From an uncultured Porphyromonadaceae bacterium (GTDB taxonomy: Bacteria > Bacteroidota > Bacteroidia > Bacteroidales > Muribaculaceae), in NCBI GenBank assembly GCA_900548705.1, contig URLF01000087.1, positions 1 to 10,122 on the forward strand: a DNA stretch of 10,122 bases. Direction: 5' to 3'. Below, in pieces: positions 7,105-10,122 of this stretch (position 1 is its first letter; each line of letters opens with the position of its first letter). The notes beneath the pieces were generated by a model, which made no database searches, was not told the origin of the DNA, and worked only from the letters and a program-made list of their open reading frames with translations. The translations under genes and the position numbers were made by a program.

Positions 7105-7114
7105 GTTAACTTTG
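7084..7114 (+). promoter_or_regulatory. Near-consensus promoter of the kdsD-like gene (TTTG-N19-TAACTTTG)
   Basis: TTTG at 7084-7087 and TAACTTTG at 7107-7114 are separated by 19 bases, an exact match to the Bacteroidota primary-sigma promoter pattern. It overlaps the end of the upstream thioesterase gene, whose TAA is at 7102-7104. Transcription should begin near 7118-7121, giving a leader of about 50 bases. Confidence 0.8.
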
Positions 7115-7120
7115 TATTCA

Positions 7121-7146
7121 GAAGCCGAGGGTGACATCCCGGCTTC
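7121..7146 (+). promoter_or_regulatory. 5'-terminal mRNA hairpin of the kdsD-like gene, possibly also a terminator
   Basis: GAAGCCG (7121-7127) pairs with CGGCTTC (7140-7146). Inside, after one bulged A, GG (7129-7130) pairs with CC (7138-7139), closing a 7-base loop. The stem starts about where transcription should begin. Six T residues at 7156-7161, 9 bases after the stem, leave open that it also terminates readthrough from the thioesterase gene, though the spacing is poor for that. Confidence 0.5.
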
Positions 7147-7169
7147 CGATACCTGTTTTTTCCTCAACG

Positions 7170-7778
7170 ATGGATATAAAAGAATCGATGCGCGGGATTT
7201 TGCTCGCAGAGAGCCGCGCCATAGAGAATATACCGGTCACTGACGACTATCCCCGTGCCGTCGGACTGATTGTCGACCATGTCGCCCGCAAGGGTGGCAA
7301 GCTTGTCACTTCTGGTATGGGGAAGGCCGGACAGATAGCGATGAACATCGCCACCACTTTCTGTTCGACGGGCATCCCGGCGGTCAATCTCCACCCCGCC
7401 GAGGCTCAGCACGGCGACCTCGGAATCCTGCAGGCCAATGATGTCATGCTCCTGATTTCCAACTCCGGAAAGACCCGTGAGATTGTGGAGCTGGTCGACC
7501 TCGCCCGCAGGCTGATTCCGGAAATACCCATCATCGTCATCACCGGCAACGCCGACAGCCCTCTGGCTGAGCTGGCCGACGCCACCCTCTTCACCGGAGG
7601 CGCGCCCGAGGTATGTCCCCTCGGCCTGACCCCCACCACCTCCACGACCATGATGACCGTCATCGGCGATGTGCTGGTGGTCAATGTCATGAAAGAGACA
7701 GGTTTCACCGCCCGGGAGTATGCTCTCCGCCATCACGGAGGATACCTCGGACATGCCGCCCGTTCCCACGGGAAATGA
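7170..7778 (+). CDS. kdsD: Single-domain D-arabinose 5-phosphate isomerase (KdsD-like SIS protein)
   Basis: A 202-residue SIS-domain sugar isomerase. It is expected to interconvert D-ribulose 5-phosphate and D-arabinose 5-phosphate, the first step toward Kdo of lipopolysaccharide. Motifs are SGMGKAG at 48-54 (K52), HPAEAQHGDLG at 75-85 (H81), SNSGKT at 97-102, and HHGGYLG at 188-194, where H188 corresponds to the HPGG histidine of E. coli KdsD. The two C-terminal CBS domains of the about 328-residue E. coli enzyme are absent. This is the known Bacteroides arrangement: the B. fragilis enzyme is a CBS-less isomerase reported to bind CMP-Kdo. The ATG at 7170 is chosen because MDIKESMRGILLAES matches the family start. 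An in-frame GTG at 7131 would lie inside the leader hairpin. Confidence 0.9.
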   Translation: MDIKESMRGILLAESRAIENIPVTDDYPRAVGLIVDHVARKGGKLVTSGMGKAGQIAMNIATTFCSTGIPAVNLHPAEAQHGDLGILQANDVMLLISNSGKTREIVELVDLARRLIPEIPIIVITGNADSPLAELADATLFTGGAPEVCPLGLTPTTSTTMMTVIGDVLVVNVMKETGFTAREYALRHHGGYLGHAARSHGK

Positions 7779-7812
7779 CCTGTCAGACACTAACTTGTTA
7801 AAACTTACCGAA

Positions 7813-8304
7813 ATGTCAACATCCTTGGCGGGAGCTGCCCCGAAAGGGAATCTCCCCAAAGTAGACAATATGCGCGTGGCCATCGTGGCCGCTGAATGGA
7901 ACGGCCACATCACCTCCCGGCTCACCCAGGGGGCGATGGAGGTCTTCAAGGCCGAAGGTTTCGCCGACGACCAGGTTGACTGCTATGCGGTCCCAGGTGC
8001 GGTGGAGCTGACCTTCGCCGCGTCTCAGCTTATCGAGTCATCGTTGTATGATGCTGTAATCGTCTTCGGCTGCGTTATCCGTGGCGGAACTCCCCACTTC
8101 GACTATGTATGCCAGAGCGTCACCCAAGGTGTCACCGCCCTCAACGCCGATTGCGACATCCCTGTGATTTTCGGAGTCCTCACCGTGGACAATGAGCAGG
8201 ATGCTCTTGACCGTGCCGGTGGCCCGTTGGGCAACAAGGGTGCCGAGGCCGCCGAGGCTGCCATCAAGATGCATGCGTTCGCCCAACACGTCAAATCCCT
8301 GTGA
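7813..8304 (+). CDS. ribH: 6,7-dimethyl-8-ribityllumazine synthase RibH
   Basis: A 163-residue enzyme that condenses 5-amino-6-ribitylaminouracil with 3,4-dihydroxy-2-butanone 4-phosphate in the penultimate step of riboflavin synthesis. It shows W29-N-G-H-I (the position of the aromatic residue that stacks on the substrate), VPGAVEL at 60-66, and the phosphate-binding and catalytic segment R90-G-G-T-P-H95-F-D-Y-V with general base H95. The C-terminal GNKGAEAAEAAIKM helix is present. The ATG at 7813 fits the family; a longer frame from 7720 overlaps kdsD and is not conserved. No FMN riboswitch and no other rib gene are visible. It lies 34 bases after kdsD, so it is probably co-transcribed with it. 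Its TGA overlaps the next ATG by one base. Confidence 0.97.
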   Translation: MSTSLAGAAPKGNLPKVDNMRVAIVAAEWNGHITSRLTQGAMEVFKAEGFADDQVDCYAVPGAVELTFAASQLIESSLYDAVIVFGCVIRGGTPHFDYVCQSVTQGVTALNADCDIPVIFGVLTVDNEQDALDRAGGPLGNKGAEAAEAAIKMHAFAQHVKSL

Positions 8305-9011
8305 TGCTTTCCCCCGCGCTGTATCTCTTCCCTGTGCCGCTCGACAACGACGCTCCGGTCGGACGCTCGTTGCCCTCCTGGAATGTTGAGCCGCTGAGGG
8401 AAATCCGCCATTTCGTGGTCGAGAATGTCCGTTCGGCCAGACGCTTCCTCAAGAAGTGTGACCGCACGATTGACATCGACCTCATCGAGTTCACTGTCCT
8501 TGATGAGCATACCGCCCCGGAGGATGTCCCCGCGATGTTGCGCCCACTTGAGGAGGGTAAGCCGATGGGGGTGATTTCCGAGGCCGGATGTCCGGCTGTC
8601 GCCGATCCGGGGGCCGACCTTGTGGCCGTGGCCCAGCGGAGAGGACTGAAAGTTGTACCGCTCGTCGGCCCGTCAAGCATCCTGCTCGCCCTTATGGGCT
8701 CCGGTTTCAACGGACAGAGCTTCGCTTTCAACGGCTATCTCCCCATCCATCAGCCCCAGCGTGGCGCGAAACTGAAGGAGATGGAGCGCAGGATTGTCAA
8801 GGAACGCCAGACTCAGATTTTCATCGAGACCCCTTACCGCAACAATCGGCTTATCGCCGAACTTGCGTCCACCCTCCCCGGCGACAGGCTGCTTTGTGTG
8901 GCCTCCGACCTCACCGGCGAGAAGGAGCGGATTGTGACCCTGCCGCTGTCTCGCTGGAGTAAGGAGAAGCTCGATTTCGACAAGATACCAGCCATATTCC
9001 TATTGTTTTAA
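8304..9011 (+). CDS. RsmI-like SAM-dependent methyltransferase (tetrapyrrole methylase fold)
   Basis: A 235-residue protein of the TP_methylase superfamily (PF00590). GVISEAGCPAVADPGADLV (about 89-107) corresponds to the SDAGxPxxSDPG motif of RsmI, the 16S rRNA C1402 2'-O-methyltransferase. VPLVGPSSILLALMGSGF, FAFNGYLP, and QIFIETPYRNNRLI (compare FYEAPHR in RsmI) follow, in the same order. The N-terminus differs: the glycine-rich TPIGNL segment of RsmI is replaced by FPVPLDND, and AEDTRHTRKLL by VVENVRSARRFL. It therefore belongs to a Bacteroidota branch distinct from canonical RsmI, and its target is not established. An RNA substrate is inference. The ATG at 8304 overlaps the ribH stop by one base; a GTG at 8301 would add one residue. 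Confidence 0.85.
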   Translation: MLSPALYLFPVPLDNDAPVGRSLPSWNVEPLREIRHFVVENVRSARRFLKKCDRTIDIDLIEFTVLDEHTAPEDVPAMLRPLEEGKPMGVISEAGCPAVADPGADLVAVAQRRGLKVVPLVGPSSILLALMGSGFNGQSFAFNGYLPIHQPQRGAKLKEMERRIVKERQTQIFIETPYRNNRLIAELASTLPGDRLLCVASDLTGEKERIVTLPLSRWSKEKLDFDKIPAIFLLF

Positions 9012-9032
9012 TTACCAGACACTTCCCGCCAG

Positions 9033-10109
9033 ATGGCCCGCTATAAGAAAAGTTCCGGATACAGCGAATCCCTCCCCGGATTGTTCGACGACCTGGAAAG
9101 CCCAGTGCTTTTCCCGGGAGTCGAGCCGCTGCCCACACATCCGGTGATTGAGCGTGCTGTCAGACGTGAGGCAAACCTCAGAGGGAAGACCCACGGTGAA
9201 CGCCGCCGCCTGGAGGATATGTTTTCAGGGGATGACTTCTCTCCGCTGGAAGTGACTCCGACAATCGACCGCCTGAACTTCATATCGTTCGGGTCGGGCA
9301 GTTCAGGCAACTGCGCCTACATCGGTGACGGGGAGGAGGGCTTCCTGATAGATGCCGGAGTGGATGACACCACCGTGGTCACGGAGTTGCGCCGCCACGG
9401 CATAAAGATGGACTCCATCAAGGGTATCGTCCTGACCCATGACCATTCCGATCATGTGAGGTTCGTCTACAAGCTCATACGCAAGCGCACCCATATGGCG
9501 GTCTACTGCACCCCCCGCACTCTCAGCGGGATGCTCCGCCGCCATAGCATATCAAACCGCATAAAGGACTATCACCGCCCGATTTACAAGGAGCATCCCT
9601 TCCAGATAGGCAACTTCACCCTCACCGCCTTCGAGGTGATGCATGACGGCAGTGACAATGCCGGATTCTTCATCACCCGTGGTTCACACAATATGGCGGT
9701 GGCCACCGATCTGGGGTGCATCTCCGAGCGGGCTGACTATTACATGCGCAAGGCCAACTACCTGATGATAGAGGCCAACTATGATGAGGGGATGCTTTCC
9801 GCCGGAAGCTATCCCGAATACCTCAAGGGGCGCATCCGTTCGGTCACAGGACATCTCGACAACGCCATCACCGCCAGCTACCTCAAGGAAATCTACACCC
9901 CCTCCCTGCGCAACGTGTTCCTCTGCCACCTCAGCAAGGACAACAACACCACGGAAATCGCCCTCCACGCCGTGGAGGAAGCCCTGACAGCCGCCGGGGC
10001 AACTGTCGGAGACGGTTCCAACACCCCCTACGCCCGAATGGCCTCCGTGCAGCTTATGGCCCTTCCCCGCTATGACTCCACCCCCCTCATCCCCCTCACC
10101 CTCCGCTGA
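9033..10109 (+). CDS. YycJ-like metallo-beta-lactamase-fold hydrolase with N-terminal extension
   Basis: A 358-residue MBL-fold protein. The core begins near residue 81 with LNFISFGSGSSGN, the family's first strand. It then has LIDAG (about 105-109), the metal-binding H136-D-H-S-D140-H141 motif, EVMHDGSDNAGF, ATDLG, EANYDEGML, GHLDN and CHLSKDNN. This matches the YycJ/WalJ-type hydrolases (about 265 residues), which are linked to cell-wall control or DNA processing; the substrate is not established. The first 80 residues, charged and probably unstructured, have no counterpart in typical members. The ATG at 9033 lies 21 bases after the previous stop; the next in-frame Met (residue 63, in MFSGDD) is an alternative start for a near-standard protein. 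It is probably the last gene of this block in the window. Confidence 0.88.
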   Translation: MARYKKSSGYSESLPGLFDDLESPVLFPGVEPLPTHPVIERAVRREANLRGKTHGERRRLEDMFSGDDFSPLEVTPTIDRLNFISFGSGSSGNCAYIGDGEEGFLIDAGVDDTTVVTELRRHGIKMDSIKGIVLTHDHSDHVRFVYKLIRKRTHMAVYCTPRTLSGMLRRHSISNRIKDYHRPIYKEHPFQIGNFTLTAFEVMHDGSDNAGFFITRGSHNMAVATDLGCISERADYYMRKANYLMIEANYDEGMLSAGSYPEYLKGRIRSVTGHLDNAITASYLKEIYTPSLRNVFLCHLSKDNNTTEIALHAVEEALTAAGATVGDGSNTPYARMASVQLMALPRYDSTPLIPLTLR

Positions 10110-10122
10110 TATTAACGGCGGG

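Noticed and set aside
7131..7169. GTG start for the kdsD-like gene
   Set aside because: It lies within the leader hairpin about 12 bases after the predicted transcript start, and the added residues do not match the family; the ATG at 7170 does.
7763..7774. Small inverted repeat TTCC/GGAA at the end of kdsD
   Set aside because: Only four base pairs with no T-tract; too weak to call a terminator.
7791..7800. TAACTTGTTA as a ribH promoter
   Set aside because: It is one T short of TAnnTTTG and lacks a TTTG element at the right distance; co-transcription with kdsD is simpler.

Overview
The window comes from the chromosome of a GC-rich member of the Bacteroidales (Bacteroidota). The proteins read like Bacteroides and Muribaculaceae orthologues, although the family-level assignment is a guess. 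The intergenic spaces carry the Bacteroidota-type promoter element TAnnTTTG (at 563, 4205 and 7107 on the plus strand and at 480-487 on the minus strand), and Shine-Dalgarno sequences are mostly absent, as is usual in this phylum.

Layout. At the left edge (1-288, minus strand) lies the N-terminal part of a WecA/TagO-type undecaprenyl-phosphate sugar-1-phosphate transferase that runs out of the window. A divergent intergenic region (289-633) holds its promoter and that of the plus-strand genes. All other genes are on the plus strand and tightly packed. Block 1 is speA (arginine decarboxylase), truA (tRNA pseudouridine synthase) and an acyl-ACP thioesterase. Block 2, starting at its own promoter at 4205, is menA (menaquinone prenyltransferase), recF, a DciA/DUF721 protein and a small hotdog thioesterase. 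Block 3, starting at a near-consensus promoter at 7107, is a single-domain arabinose-5-phosphate isomerase (kdsD-like), ribH (lumazine synthase), an RsmI-like SAM methyltransferase and a YycJ-like metallo-beta-lactamase-fold hydrolase.

How the genes work together. This is core housekeeping rather than an accessory island. It covers envelope precursors (wecA-like, kdsD), lipid and quinone synthesis (thioesterases, menA), polyamine and flavin supply (speA, ribH), RNA modification (truA, RsmI-like) and DNA replication or repair (recF, DciA). Stop-start overlaps (speA/truA, recF/dciA, ribH/RsmI-like) point to co-transcription and translational coupling. I saw no mobile element, tRNA, rRNA, CRISPR array or recognisable defence system.

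The less ordinary signals are small. Two of the promoters put an RNA hairpin at the very 5' end of the mRNA (speA and kdsD). The menA promoter predicts a nearly leaderless mRNA. TruA carries a (Cys-Glu)x5 microsatellite insertion. The hydrolase at the right end has an N-terminal extension of about 80 residues.
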